Source: Cryptomeria japonica (taxonomy: Eukaryota > Streptophyta > Pinopsida > Cupressales > Cupressaceae). From it: a stretch of 64,000 bases of DNA. How positions within the stretch are numbered: the stretch's first letter is position 1; every line of letters begins with the position of its first letter. Under the pieces are notes generated by a model. It searched no databases and was not told where the DNA came from. It was given only the letters and a program-made list of their open reading frames with translations. The translations under genes and the position numbers were made by a program. Below, piece after piece: positions 22,331-33,593 of this stretch. The stretch covers positions 64,660,614 through 64,724,613 of the forward strand of contig NC_081408.1 in the NCBI RefSeq assembly GCF_030272615.1, in the 5' to 3' direction.

Positions 22331-24319
22331 AACCGGTAAGACCCCTCATGAACTATGGTTTGGTAATATTCCTACTCTTAAGTATTTCAGAATTTTTGGA
22401 AGTAAATGTTATATTAGAAGAGATGAATATATTGGCAAATTTGATCCTAGAAGTGATGAAGGAATATTTCTTCGTTATTCATCTAAGAGAAAGGCATATA
22501 GATGTTTTAATAAAAGATTACAAAAAATTGTTGAGAGTACAAATGTAACGATTGATGAACAATTCATAGGAACTTCAAGATATATAGACTCTGAACCGGA
22601 AATAGAAATTATGACAAATGAACCTACAATGAATCCACTGGTACAAAATGATGATCCATTTACTCCGGTATCATTAGAGGATTCCACAGTAATTGAAGAA
22701 CAACAACAGACTAAGACACCCCAGTATGTAAGACTGAATCATTCTAAAGATCAGATAATTGGAAGCAAATTTAAAGGAGTTATGACAAGAGGAAGATTGG
22801 CAAATGAAGAGGTATGTCTTATTTCTCAAATTGAACCATTATCTATCAATGAGGCATATGAAGATGAATTTTGGATTAATGCTATGGAAGAAGAATTAGG
22901 ACAAATTGAGAAAAATAATACTTGGACATTAGTTCCCTGACCTAAAAATAAAAATGTAATTGGAACCAAATGGGTATTTAGAAACAAACTTAATGAAAAT
23001 GGTAAGGTTGTCAGAAATAAAGAAAGACTAGTGTGTAAGGGATATTCTCAGAAAGAAGGAGTTGATTACAATGAAACCTTTGCACCAGTAGCCAGAATTG
23101 AGGCAGTTAGATTATTCTTGGCTTTTGCAGCTCACAAGGATTACAAAGTTTATCAAATGGATATTAAATGTGCATTTTTGAATGGAGATCTTGAAGAGGA
23201 AGTTTATATTGAACAACCTGATGGATTTTCTTTGACAGATGACAATGATATGGTTTGCAGATTAAGAAAAGCTCTATATGGATTGAAACAAGCCCCAAGA
23301 GCTTGGTATGCAAGATTGGATAAGTATCTTTTAAAGATTGGTTTTACTAAATGAAATGCAGATAGCAATTTATATTACAAAGTAACTAATGATGACATCT
23401 TGATTATTGAAGTATTTTTTGATGATATAATCTTTGGAGGAGAAGATGGATTATGCAAAGAATTTTCTCTTGAAATGCAGCAAGAATTTGAAATGTCTAT
23501 GATTGGAGAAATAAAATTCTTTTTAGGATTGCAGATTTTACAGACTGATAAAGGTATATTTTTGAGTCAATCCAAGTACTTGAAACAACTACAACAAATG
23601 ACAAATTATCTCAAAGAAATGAATCTACACCTATTAATCCAACTAGATACAAATCTATGATAGGAGGTTTACTATATTTGACACAAACTAGACCTAATAT
23701 TATGAATTTAGTATGTATAGTTTCTATATTTCAGAGTAATCCTAGGGAAAATCATGAATCAGCAGTGAAAAGGATTTTCCGGTACTTACAAGGCACAACA
23801 AATCTTGGATTATGGTATCCTAAAGATGAAAATTTTGATCTATGTGGATATACATATGCAAATTGGGCAGGAGATGTGGATGATAGAAAAAGCACCACTG
23901 GAGGAGCATTCTTTCTTGGAAAGAGATTAGTTTCTTGGTTAAGTAAGAAATAGAGTTGTACATCTTTATCAACAGTAGAATTAGAATATGTTGCAGTAGC
24001 AACAAATTGTACACAAGTACTTTGGCTTAAGCAAATGTTGAAAGACATAAAGGTAAAATGCAAGGAACCTATTACTATATACTATGATAACACTATAGCA
24101 ATTGATATATCCAAAAATCCGGTATTACATTCTAAAACAAAACATGTTTCTATCAAACCAAATTTTCTAAGGGAAAAAGTTGAAGAAAAAGAGATAAAAC
24201 TGGTTTATGTGAATACTAAAGAACAACTTGTAGATATTTTCACAAAACCTTTGCCTAGGGAAACTTTTGAGTATCTCAGAGATCAACTCGGAGTCATACC
24301 ACCACTAGTAGAGACTTAG
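22331..24319 (+). pseudogene. Copia reverse transcriptase and RNase H
   Basis: After the variable linker, RT blocks run from EDEFWINAMEEELGQIEKNNTW through [56 protein letters not shown] and the active-site region VFFDDIIFGGEDG (near 23410). There the usual YVDD is FFDD; the two Asp remain. RNase H shows YANWAGDVDDRKSTTGGAFF, YYDNTIAIDISKNPV and EQLVDIFTKPLPRETFEYL, ending ...PPLVET at 24319. Stops at 22939 and 23352 and deletions near 23590 break the frame. Confidence 0.9.
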
Positions 24320-24680
24320 ACAGTTGATGATTGTCATCAACCGACAGAATTACATGGACAAATCTTTATTCCGGTATTTGATGAGGAAGCTACTTCAAAG
24401 GGGGAATAGTTGGTATATCGAATTTATTGGTATTTTGTATGAACTTGACCTTTTGTGACTTTGGCATTTGATGTCAAAGGGGGTGAGATATCTAGGGAAA
24501 AACACATTATCTTTTTGGTAAGGAACAGAGATTTTAGGGGAGAGATTTTGAAAAACACATTTAAGAAGAAATTGGTATGAAAGATTGTTATTCCCAGGGG
24601 GAGAAATGGAAATTGTTAGTTTTTGGCATTTCTATTTTTGCACTGTGATGGTTTTTCCATCTTGTGTTGCCATCAATGCC

Positions 24681-24692
24681 AAAGGGGGAGAT
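24681..24692 (+). other. Polypurine tract of the copia element
   Basis: AAAGGGGGAGAT immediately before the 3' LTR at 24693. Confidence 0.88.
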
Positions 24693-25748
24693 TATTGGTA
24701 TTTTGGTATGGCTTTGTCATTGATGTCAACACCTACTAAATACACCTACTTTGGAGTTCCAACAACATTCACCAGTAAGCAGTAATCTGTGCAATAGTTA
24801 CTGGTATATGGTCAACCGGTAGGATATAATGTTTACCGGTACCTAGAATGACATGGAAGACACTTGGTAATGTCGAAGACATCATGTGGACACTTTATTT
24901 TGAAGTAATAATCATTGGTATATTCATATTTGCATATTTGCTTTTACCGGCAAAAAGGTCCAGGTTATCTAGGGTTACACCTGTAGGTTTATCTTTTCCA
25001 GATCAGCATGGCATGCTATGGAGATGATTTATTATTGTTGTAAATGCATTAAGCTGACATGATTAATCGATTATTAGATCGGCTATTATATTATTTGTAA
25101 AATGTTTTTATTGTAATATATTGTAGAGCTGACCTACTAAAATTGGTCTTAGGGTAGGGTATAAATGTAAGATCTTATTTGTAAGATCAAGAGTGGAATG
25201 CGAAAAAGATTTAAGAAATGATATATACAAGATAAAACAGAGGCATACACAAAGACATCATTTGAAGGTGAAGTTAGGTTTTTATAGAAGCATATCAGCA
25301 TTACACCGGTACTGAATCCAGCATATGAAGATGCTATTTTGTGCAGTACATTCTTATTGGATTTAACCATCCAACTGTAGTTAGTGTGACTCCCATTTGT
25401 GATTGAGTAGTGAGCTCTAGGCTGTTGACCTTTCTGCATGTGTAGACCCCTTTTTGTACACTTACTATCTGCAGTAGTATCATCTGATTGTGGGTAAGGT
25501 TTCCCACCATGGTTTTTCCCCTTACAAGGTTTCCACGTACAAATATTGGTGTCATGTGTTGTGGATGACTTTGTGTTTATGTGTCATACATTAATTCTTA
25601 CCGGTATAGCAATTTACTGTTAACACTATCTACCGGCATACTAAACTAGTTTATCCATATTAAGTATTAAGATGGTTAATAAGTTTTTGATTTGAATTTA
25701 TTAGAAAACTTATTCACCCCCCCTCTCAGTTGTCTCTAGGACCTAACA
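24693..25748 (+). repeat. 3' LTR of the complete copia element (1056 bp)
   Basis: It begins TATTGGTATTTTGG (conserved TG changed to TA) and ends ACCTAACA, followed by the TAGGG duplication. Confidence 0.92.
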
Positions 25749-25764
25749 TAGGGTTTCTACCCTA

Positions 25765-26205
25765 GTGCATATGATAAAAGGGGTAGCGCGTAGAGTTTTA
25801 AAAATTAGGGTAGCATCCAGGTTGGGTTGGGTAGTGCATAGGTAGGTTAGGGTAGCACATCAAGGTTGTTTAGCACAATAGGTTAATAGGCTAGCACATA
25901 GCGGGTATATGGTAGTGCATAGGTAAGACTTAGCTCATAGGGTTGACAAGGGTTTACATGGGTAGGTTAGGCTAGCACGTAGGTGTAACCTAGCACATAG
26001 GATTAGGGTTGCAGTGTGGAGGTAGAGTAGAATAGTGCATAGATAGAGTTAGCGCATAGGGTGTTCTAGGTGGCGCAAAGCTAGATCAGGGTAGCGCATA
26101 GGTGTATTTGTGCACTTAGGGTGTATTTGGTAGCGCATTGCAGATTTTGGATAGCGCATGGCAAGTAGTGTAGCGCGTGGATAAAAAAATTTAGCGCGTA
26201 GGAAG
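25765..26205 (+). repeat. Array of dispersed TAGCGCA words
   Basis: A word TAGCGCA/TAGCACA/TAGTGCA, usually followed by TAGG, recurs roughly every 20-30 bases, for example TAGCGCGTAGAG, TAGTGCATAGGT, TAGCACATAGGA and TAGCGCATAGGG. Spacers differ, so this is not a simple tandem repeat. CpG-containing and CpG-lost forms coexist. The same word, in the same orientation relative to coding, fills two stretches of the element B leader (43745-44110 and 45615-45870). Confidence 0.7.
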
Positions 26206-26515
26206 AAAATATTGGAGAAAATAGGATTTTGGGGGGAATGATGAGATGAATGAAGGTAGTTGGGGGTAAGTAGGTGTTTTCTAGTTTTGTCGGGATGTGT
26301 GTGATAGTCAGTCTGCATGTCTGTTGTGTGTTGTTTTGATAAATTGTCTGATATAAGTTCCGATATGGTACTTGATTTGGATTTTTGATAGATAACTTGA
26401 TTTGATTTTCAGTGTTTCAAGTTGATGTTGACTTGTTGATATGGATTTGATATGGATTTTGATATGAATTTTGATATGAATTTGATTTAATATGAACTTG
26501 ATTTGATATGCATTG

Positions 26516-26745
26516 TTTCAAGTTGATATGAATGGGAAATTTGAGTTGCTTTTCAAGCTGATATGGATGTGAAACTTGAGTTGTTTTTCAAGCTGATATG
26601 GATGTGAAACTTGAGTTTTTTTTTCAAGTTGATATGGATGTGAAACTTGAGTTGTTTTTCAAGCTGATAAGGATGTGAAACTTGAGTTGTTTTTCAAGCT
26701 TATATGGATGTGAAACTTGAGTTGTTTTTCAAGATGATATGGATT
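26516..26745 (+). repeat. 35-bp tandem repeat, about 6.5 copies
   Basis: Units of the form CTTGAGTTGTTTTTCAAG plus CTGATATGGATGTGAAA, with few changes between copies. It lies in the proposed PMD intron. The flanks (26400-26515 and 26745-26900) carry looser GATATGGATTTGAT versions. Confidence 0.9.
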
Positions 26746-29027
26746 TGATAAATAACTTGATTTGATTTGTAGCATTGCAAGTTGAAATGATCGGATATTG
26801 ATATGGATTGATATGATGTGGAACTTGATTAGATTTTCAATGTTTCAAGTTGATATGAATTTGAATTTGATATGAATTTTTATTTGATGAGGAAACTGAT
26901 ATTGGACATGTTTTGTTTGTCACCGGAGTGGCTTGGGGTTGTGCAATCGCGAGAGTAATTTCTGAGACCATGGTCTTTGATACCACAACTGACACAGGCA
27001 GACAGAGATATCATTGAGAGATCTCAACTATCCTTTTTGTTAGAGATGCCTCGGTATATCATTAATCAGGGTTTATTGACATCTTTGGCCGAGAGGTGGC
27101 ATAGTGACACCAACACCATTCATTTGGGGACAGGTGAGATTACAGTGACACTTGAGATTACAATGAAACTTGAGGATTGCTACTGGATTTGGAGGAGTCC
27201 TATGGTAGGTGAACTTTTTCCATATGAGAAGACTAAGGATGGTGGGACAGAGGCTCTTCACCATATTTTGTATGATGAGCATATTTACAGATATGAGATC
27301 TTGTGGTAGGAGTTTATTGATTTGGATTATGCTCCTCTACCATTAGTGTTGGCATGATTTATAGGTGGCTTCTTATGTCCCGACCGTAGGCCAAAGGGAT
27401 TGGTAGTATGATGGGGGTTGGTCTTGGAGGACATGGTGACACAGGGTCGTCGATTTGCATGGGGGTCTGCTATGTTGGCCCACTTATACAATGAATTGCA
27501 TCAGGTGGTGTACTTGGGATATGATAGTATATCAGTTAGGGTTATGTTGTCACAGGTGTGAGTGTGGGAGCATATTCCCGTAGCGAGGCCCCTAGAAGAT
27601 AGGGATAGGCTAGTTGGGTGTGCTTATGCTGATGGATACAAAGGGATAGTTGTCCAACGTAAGTTGGACAAACTAGAGCATTGGAGGTGAGTGCTTGATG
27701 ATATTGACATAGTCATCTAGACATCGTATATGCATTGTGAGGTGTGGGTAGAGGATGGGATGGAGATGCCTTATGTCTACATGTCCCAATTTTTGATAGG
27801 GCGGATGCCCTTTGTTATTGAGAGCTTTCTACAAAGCCAATTTTTGTGGTAGTATGGATGACAGTAGGGGATACCATAGGGAGCATGCTTGTATGCTCGA
27901 TGGAGGTAGGATGTGCTAGAGTGGGGACCTACTATTGATAACATTTTGGTGGTTGAGGAGTACATGCACCTAGCCAGCTAGATATGGGACTATGCTTATG
28001 GGATAGTGGATGCGGGGATGACTAATGAGTTCACAGTGCTATTTGCGGCTCATGCGGTGGCTAGGATATCAGATCCAGTGGAAATGATTCCCACTTTTGA
28101 TGATGATGAGGATGAGAAGCCTGAAAGGCTATGGAGACGAAGAGAGGAGGGAGAGGAGTTTGAGGAGGGAGGTGGGGATGGTGGAGGTGATGATGGTGGA
28201 GATGGTAGAGGAGGTGGCCGAGGTTGGCATGGATATAGAGGGAGAGGAGAGGAGATAGAGGTGGAGGTGGTAGGGATAGAGGGATACGGATTGAGAGAGT
28301 AGTGCGGCAGGTAGTGGAGGATAAAGGCAAGGGAGGTTTGGTGATTGGAGCTAAGGATGGTGGTCGAGCAGTGGAGGTGATAGCAGTTGTGGGTGGGATG
28401 GATGATTTTAGGTGGCTGGCCTAGAGGAGGAGGTTAGATGTTTTACCCCCACCAACACCGAGGATAGGGAGAGGGACAAGGGGTACCACGACATAGGTAC
28501 CCTTGCAAATTTGGATTCCCACACACCGTCAGGATGCTTAGATTAGATCCTTACAGTTGTTAGTGCAACATTTGCAGACACAGTTGTTGGCACATCAGCG
28601 TTAGATTACACAATTGATTTTTGAGTGGGACAGTGAGAGAGAGCGTCAGGGTTGAGCAGAGGAGCTTGTAGAGAGATTGAAGAGAGAGACATCAGGTGCC
28701 CTGATTCAAGACACGTTGAGGGAGATACAACACACTACCATGGCGATCGAGTACTATAGGCGATTGTATGAGGACCTAGTCCCCAGAGAGCAAAGGGCCC
28801 CTACCTTTAATGCTAGTCGATCATCTTGGAGTCAATTAGGGACAAAGTAGGGGTGTGACTGGGCCACCTTGATAGGATCGACCTAGAGATCCATGTGCTA
28901 GGACATCTGTTGCGAGACCATCACCCTTAGGAGATAGTCATACCTGAGAGACCTTGTCTCCATTGTATTTTGATCATTTGTTGTATTTTGGGATAGACAT
29001 GATATTTTTTGTATACTTGATCATTTT

Positions 29028-29030
<3 letters not shown>

Positions 29031-29074
<44 letters not shown>
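29031..29074 (+). repeat. (TA)22 microsatellite
   Basis: 44 bases of uninterrupted TA, about 180 bases after the PMD stop. Confidence 0.98.
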
Positions 29075-29075
<1 letters not shown>

Positions 29076-29228
29076 GACACCCTTTTCTTTGATCCACATG
29101 TGATGTGTTTGGTGAATGATGCTTTATATATGATCTTGATGATTCTATGATGATGTTGCAATGCTTATATAGATGTATGTGATTTGATATTTGATGGACA
29201 TGATATGATGATGCATGATGCATGATAT

Positions 29229-29488
29229 GTGAGATGTATCTTGAAAATGAGATGTATGATAATGATAATTATGTGAGATGTATCTTGAAAATGAGATGTA
29301 TGATAATGATAATGATGTGAGATGTATCTTGAAAATGAGATGTATGATAATGATATGCTGTGAGATGTATCTTGAAAATGAGATGTATGATAATGATATG
29401 TTGTGAGATGTATCTTAAAAATGAGATGTATGATAATGATATGTTGTGAGATGTATCTTGAAAATGAGATGTATGATAATGATATGCA
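29229..29488 (+). repeat. 43/44-bp tandem repeat, six copies
   Basis: Units start GTGAGATGTATCTTGAAAAT at 29229, 29273, 29317, 29360, 29403 and 29446, giving steps of 44, 44, 43, 43 and 43. The copies are nearly identical, so the array is recent. Inside each unit GAGATGTAT itself occurs twice. Confidence 0.95.
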
Positions 29489-30443
29489 ACTAATTGATCA
29501 TCCTCATTCTTTCATTTGTCATTCCTGTATAGTCACATGTTTTTTCTTTCTTTGTGGTTATCATCATTGAGCATTGATTTGTTGGGATCTGTTGAAAATT
29601 TATACAAGCATAATGATATAATTGAACCATAATGACCTGAGAAAACTTTACATGATTTTTGATGGCACAACCATCGAGGTATAATTGAACCAAGATGACC
29701 TGAGTGTGTCTTGCATATAAATAAACAAGATTAAACCAATTGTTTGTGCAAAGTGGAACCATCTCTTCAGTGATATGCTTTGAATCACATCTCGAGACAA
29801 ATATTTGCACCATACAAGTGATCGCCTCATAGACAGAAAACTAAAAAAATATTGGAGTCCCAATTACTTTGTCTAGCTCGATGCCTTGTTGACAAAATTG
29901 AGAGGATCCAATACTTCAAAAAAAGTTCAAGTGCAAAATAGTCAAAACTTCATGCAAGATGTAAACATTTTATACTTCAGAAAATCATCCATCCTGTGTT
30001 GTGAATCTATTAAGTGTATCAGTTTTTTGTTCTCATGATTATTTGTTTGGTTTGTTGGAAATGATGCTCTTAGTCTGCTACAATTTTGACTTAGGATGGA
30101 ATGTTGATCAATGTTGCCCCTAGCTAAATTTACCTCTTGAGGTGGATTTGTATAGTGATTACCAAGCCATGGTGGGATATGATGAAATGATATTTGGATA
30201 AACTAGGATAGTGACTATCCTAAGTATATCCTAGATGATGTTATTTTGATAAAGTGTTGGGCGATGGCTAGTAGTGTTCGATTGTGGATATAAAAGTCTT
30301 TTAGTATAGATAGATAGAGGAGTTGTCCTCTCACAATAGCACATGTTTCTAGGTTTTCACCAGTTGTTTTTATTATACCTTTTTATTTGCTTTTTTTTTT
30401 TTGATTTTTTTGTCATTTTTTATTTTTCCGTGCATTAGACTGC
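29489..30443. other. No gene seen; probable 3' flank of element B
   Basis: No ORF or clear LTR end could be fixed. ATAATTGAACCA...ATGACCTGAG occurs twice about 70 bases apart (29610-29705). TAGGATAG-TGA-CTATCCTA near 30205-30223 is a perfect 8-bp stem. The element B integrase frame ends at 30444, so its 3' untranslated part and 3' LTR should lie here or have been lost. Confidence 0.4.
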
Positions 30444-31880
30444 TCAAGTATAGTATTTCTTCAAATGGATGATGTTAGTTGGTTCATTGAGCACATCTCC
30501 TTCAAAGGTTGTTAGCTGATAGGCACCTGATCCATATGCTGATATGATAACATAGGGACCTAACCAGTTAGGTTCAAACTTCCCTTTCTTTTCCTGATCG
30601 TGTTGATTTTTGGGATTTTCTTTGAGTACTAGATCACCAATTTTAAAAATCCTAGGGATGACCTTGTGAGTGTAGCTTCGGCACATGCATTGTTTATATG
30701 CTTTGAGGTGAGTATAGGCATGTTGTCACTTTTTATCTAGAAGTTCTAGCTCTTGCAGTCGGTTGACTCAATACTCTTCATCTAGAATGAGGCCTTTTAA
30801 AGATACTCTGAGAGAGGGGATTGCTACCTCTATGGGTAAAATTTCTTCTGATCCATACACCAATGAATATGGGATAGCTCCCGTAGGTGTGCGGATGATA
30901 GTTCTGTATGCCTAAAGTGCCAGATTGAGTTGCACATGCCAATCTTTTCCTGCATCATTTACTATTTTCTTGAGGATTTTCAATATTGTTTTGTTGGATG
31001 CCTTAGCTTGACCATTCCCCTGTTGGTAGTAAGGTGTAGAGAAACGATGTTGGATCTTGAATCATTCACATAGTTCTCACACATCCTAGTTTTTGGAAGG
31101 TCATCCATTATCTATGATGATGGAACTTGGAATGCCATATCTACATATCAGATAATTAAGAATGAAAGAAGCAATTTGTTTTCCAGTTATTGTGGTCATG
31201 GGGATCGCTTCAATCCATTTGGTAAAGTATTTTGTTGAAGTGATAATGAACTTCTGTCCATTTGAAGATAAAGGGTGTATTTTACCCACTAAGTCCACTC
31301 CCCACTGACAAAAAGGATAGGATGTTGTGAATGGCTACAGTTCCTGTGTTGGTGCATGTATAAGATTGCCATGGATTAGGCATTTAGGACATTTCTTTGC
31401 AAAATTAGAAGAATCATTTTCAATTATTGGCCAGTAATATCCCATTCATAAAAGTGTTTTAGCAAGAGTAGGACCACTTGAATGTGTGCCACAAATACCT
31501 TCATGAAGCTCTTGTAAAGCAGAGTCAGATTCATTACGATCAAGGCAATGAAGAAGAGTAGCATCTAGACCTCGATGGTACAGAGTATAAACAGTGAGAG
31601 TATAACAGGCAGCTTGTCGGATAAAGTTGTGTTTTTGGTTTCAAGATAGGTCAATGTGTAGGGTATTGGTTTTGAGATAGTCATATATTGTTCTGAATAA
31701 CAGAGAGTCTGAACCAGTTAGGGTACAGATTTTATGGGATGCGGAATGGTCATAGGTTGGGGAGAATAATTTCTCTACTAGAAACTCGTATAAACTCTAT
31801 TGTTCTGGAATTTGTAGTAGTGAAGCGATAGTAGCCATTGCATCAGCTGCTCTGTTGTCCAACCTTGGTATTTGTTCAAA
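30444..31880 (-). pseudogene. Element B integrase
   Basis: From high to low coordinate: the end of the RNase H linker, a zinc region (ELHEGICGTHSSGP, MGYYWPIIEND, KCPKCLIHGN) and the DDE core with WGVDLVGKIHP and SSIIIDNG. The third acid position reads GNGQAKASNKT, so Lys (codon AAG, 31002-31004) replaces Glu. The C-terminal part has AYRTIIRTPTGAIPYSLVYG, FKIGDLVLKE and FEPNWLGPYVI, ending NIIHLKKYYT at 30444. Stops at about 31099 and 30914, among others, break it. It can no longer catalyse integration. Confidence 0.85.
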
Positions 31881-31889
31881 TGTGATGTG

Positions 31890-32820
31890 TACAAAATATT
31901 GTTTGAAATCATCCACCATTCATTTGTATGGTAGCAGCTTGTCATATTTCATCTGATAGTCATTGTTGATTTGATTGATGACTAGTTGTGAATCTCCATA
32001 GACTTTTAATTTTATGATTCTCCATTCCACGACCATTTTGATCCCTATAACTAGTGCCTCATATTCAATAATGTTATTTGTGCATGGAAACATGAGCCTA
32101 TATGATCTTGGTATGGTGTGTCTGTCAGGAGTGATGAACAAAATGCTAGCACCTGAGCCATGTTGAGTGTAGGAACCATCAAAGTATAGGGTCCATTGCT
32201 TGGTGGAAATAGAAAGAACATCCCTATCTAGAAATTCAATCTCCATTGGTTGTTTATCTGTTAATGGTGCATTGGCTAATTGATCTGCAATTACATGTCC
32301 TTTGATAGCTCGTTGCTTTGTATAGTGGATATCAAATTCACTAAAAATCATTACCCATTTAGCCAATCTGCCAATGAGAGCTGCTTTGCTGAGTAAATAC
32401 TTTAGAGGGTCAATTTTTTCTACTAGCTTGATTGTATGAGCTATCATGTAGTGTCAAAAATTTTTAGAAGCAAATACCACTGTTAGACAAGCCTTCTCAA
32501 TGAATATATAATTGAGCTCATATCCATTCAAATTTCTACTGATTTAATAAATAGCTCATTCCTTTCGTTCTTGATTTTCTTGTGCTAACAGTGCCCCTAG
32601 TGATATGTTTGTTGTTGATATGTAGAGAATAAGTGGCTTCCCTGTTATGGGTGGTACTAGAACTAGTGGGTTCATTAGACATTTCTTGATTTGGTAGAAT
32701 GATTCTACACATTTGGCCTCTCGTCTGAATGGTACATTCTTATGTAGCAAATGATTGAATGGTAGACTTTTATCTACTAGTTGAGCGATGAAATGCCTGA
32801 TTGACTGGAGCCATCCTTGA
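31890..32820 (-). pseudogene. Element B RNase H pair (gypsy type plus archaeal type)
   Basis: The first RNase H includes FNHLLHKNVPFRREAKC, LILYISTTNISLGALLAQ and LLSKAALIGRLAKWVMIFSE. It has lost the usual first Asp (YISTT), a known weakness of this domain in dual-RNase-H elements. It is followed by the tether (HVIADQLANAP) and a second RNase H fold with WTLYFDGSYTQHGSGAS, CTNNIIEYEALVIGI and LKVYGDSQLVINQI, keeping D, E and D. This second archaeal-type domain defines the Tat/Ogre lineage. Stops at 31917, about 32453 and near 32550 interrupt it. Confidence 0.85.
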
Positions 32821-32831
32821 AAGGATATGAG

Positions 32832-33590
32832 TTAACTGATGTTCTTAGGTGGTGGCATCTCTATGATGGATTGGACCTTTGCTAGATCTACTTCAATGCC
32901 CTTTTCTGAGACTATGTAGCCCAATAATTTTCCTGATGTAACCCCGAAGACACACTTCTTAGGGTTGAGCCTAACTTGAAATTTCTCCAACCTTTCAAAA
33001 ATCTTTTCTAAGATGCTTAGATGTTTTGCTCGGGTAAATGATTTAGCTAGTAAATCATCCACATAGTCCTCCATGAAGGTATGCATCATGTCATGAAAGA
33101 TTGTGGTCATTGCTCGTTGATATGTTGCTCCAGCATTCTTTAAGCCAAAAGGCATGACATTCCAGTTGTATGTTCCCCAAGGACAAGTAAATTTTGTTTT
33201 ATCTTGATCCTTTGGAGCTATCTTGATTTGATTATAGCCAGAAAAACTATCCATTAGTGGTAGCATTAAATGGGCTATTGTGATGTCTACAATTATGTCG
33301 ATATTGAGCAAAGGAAAGTCATCCTTTGGACAAGTTTTGTTGACATCTCTAAAATCAGTGCATATCCTGATGTTGCCATCTAGTTTTGGAACTGGCACAA
33401 TGTTGGAAATCCATTCAGCATAGTCGATAGGTTGAATAAATCCGACATCTAATAGTTTCTTTAGCTCACCTTTGACCATGAGTGCTACATGTGGATTCAT
33501 CTTTCTCAATTTTTGCTTTACTGGCTCAGCTCCTGGAGCAATGGAAAAGTGATACATTATTAAGTTTGGATCAATCCCAGGCATATTTAT
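32832..33590 (-). pseudogene. Element B reverse transcriptase
   Basis: An open frame of about 250 codons: PGIDPNLIMYHFSIAPGAEPVKQK, NIRICTDFRDVNKTCPKDDFPL, MDSFSGYNQIKIAPKDQDKTKF, PFGLKNAGATYQRAM, the active site EDYVDDLLAKS (YVDD codons 33054-33065) and KLLGYIVSEKGIEVD. All RT catalytic Asp are visible. It copied element RNA into DNA. Stops just before (33594) and after (32829) isolate it. Confidence 0.92.
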
Positions 33591-33593
33591 GTA

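Larger units (their letters stand above)
19128..25748 (+). mobile_element. Complete Ty1/copia element inside the PMD intron
   Basis: A 6,621-bp element with LTRs 19128-20190 and 24693-25748, primer site, gag, protease, integrase, RT, RNase H and polypurine tract in copia order. TAGGG at 19123-19127 and 25749-25753 is the target duplication. The LTRs begin TGTTAG/TATTGG and end CTAACA. By eye they differ at about 10% of the first 210 bases, so the insertion is old. Related copies are D (34664) and E (46855). The coding region carries several stops and frame changes. The element entered the TAGCGCA-rich part of the proposed PMD intron. Confidence 0.94.
18954..28850 (+). pseudogene. Plant mobile domain (PMD, MAIN-like) pseudogene, two proposed exons
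   Basis: Proposed exon 1 (18954-19028) is 25 codons (MLVPHASHRFERIQRYQR...) ending at CTG|GTAAGT, a strong plant donor. Exon 2 runs from about 26957 to the TAG at 28848-28850. It starts LIPQLTQADRDIIERSQ and then shows PMD blocks: LLTSLAERWHSDTNTIHL, GEITVTLEITMKLED, RRFAWGSAMLAHLYNEL, VWEHIPVARPLEDRD and IGRMPFVIESFLQSQF. An acidic and Gly-rich tail follows (28100-28290), then, after one frame change, a likely coiled coil (AEELVERLKRETSGA). Over about 1.3 kb the frame is unbroken except for about twelve TAG/TGA stops. PMD proteins are plant nuclear proteins, some of transposon origin and some needed for genome stability. Exon 1 is inferred from position. The intron would contain a whole copia element. 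Confidence 0.72.

Noticed and set aside
28061-28330. Minus-strand Pro/Ser/His-rich ORF
   Set aside because: Antisense shadow of the acidic and Gly-rich tail of the PMD pseudogene.
29489-30443. 3' LTR of element B
   Set aside because: No polypurine tract followed by TG and no copy of the 45960-46854 LTR could be found, so the LTR was not called.
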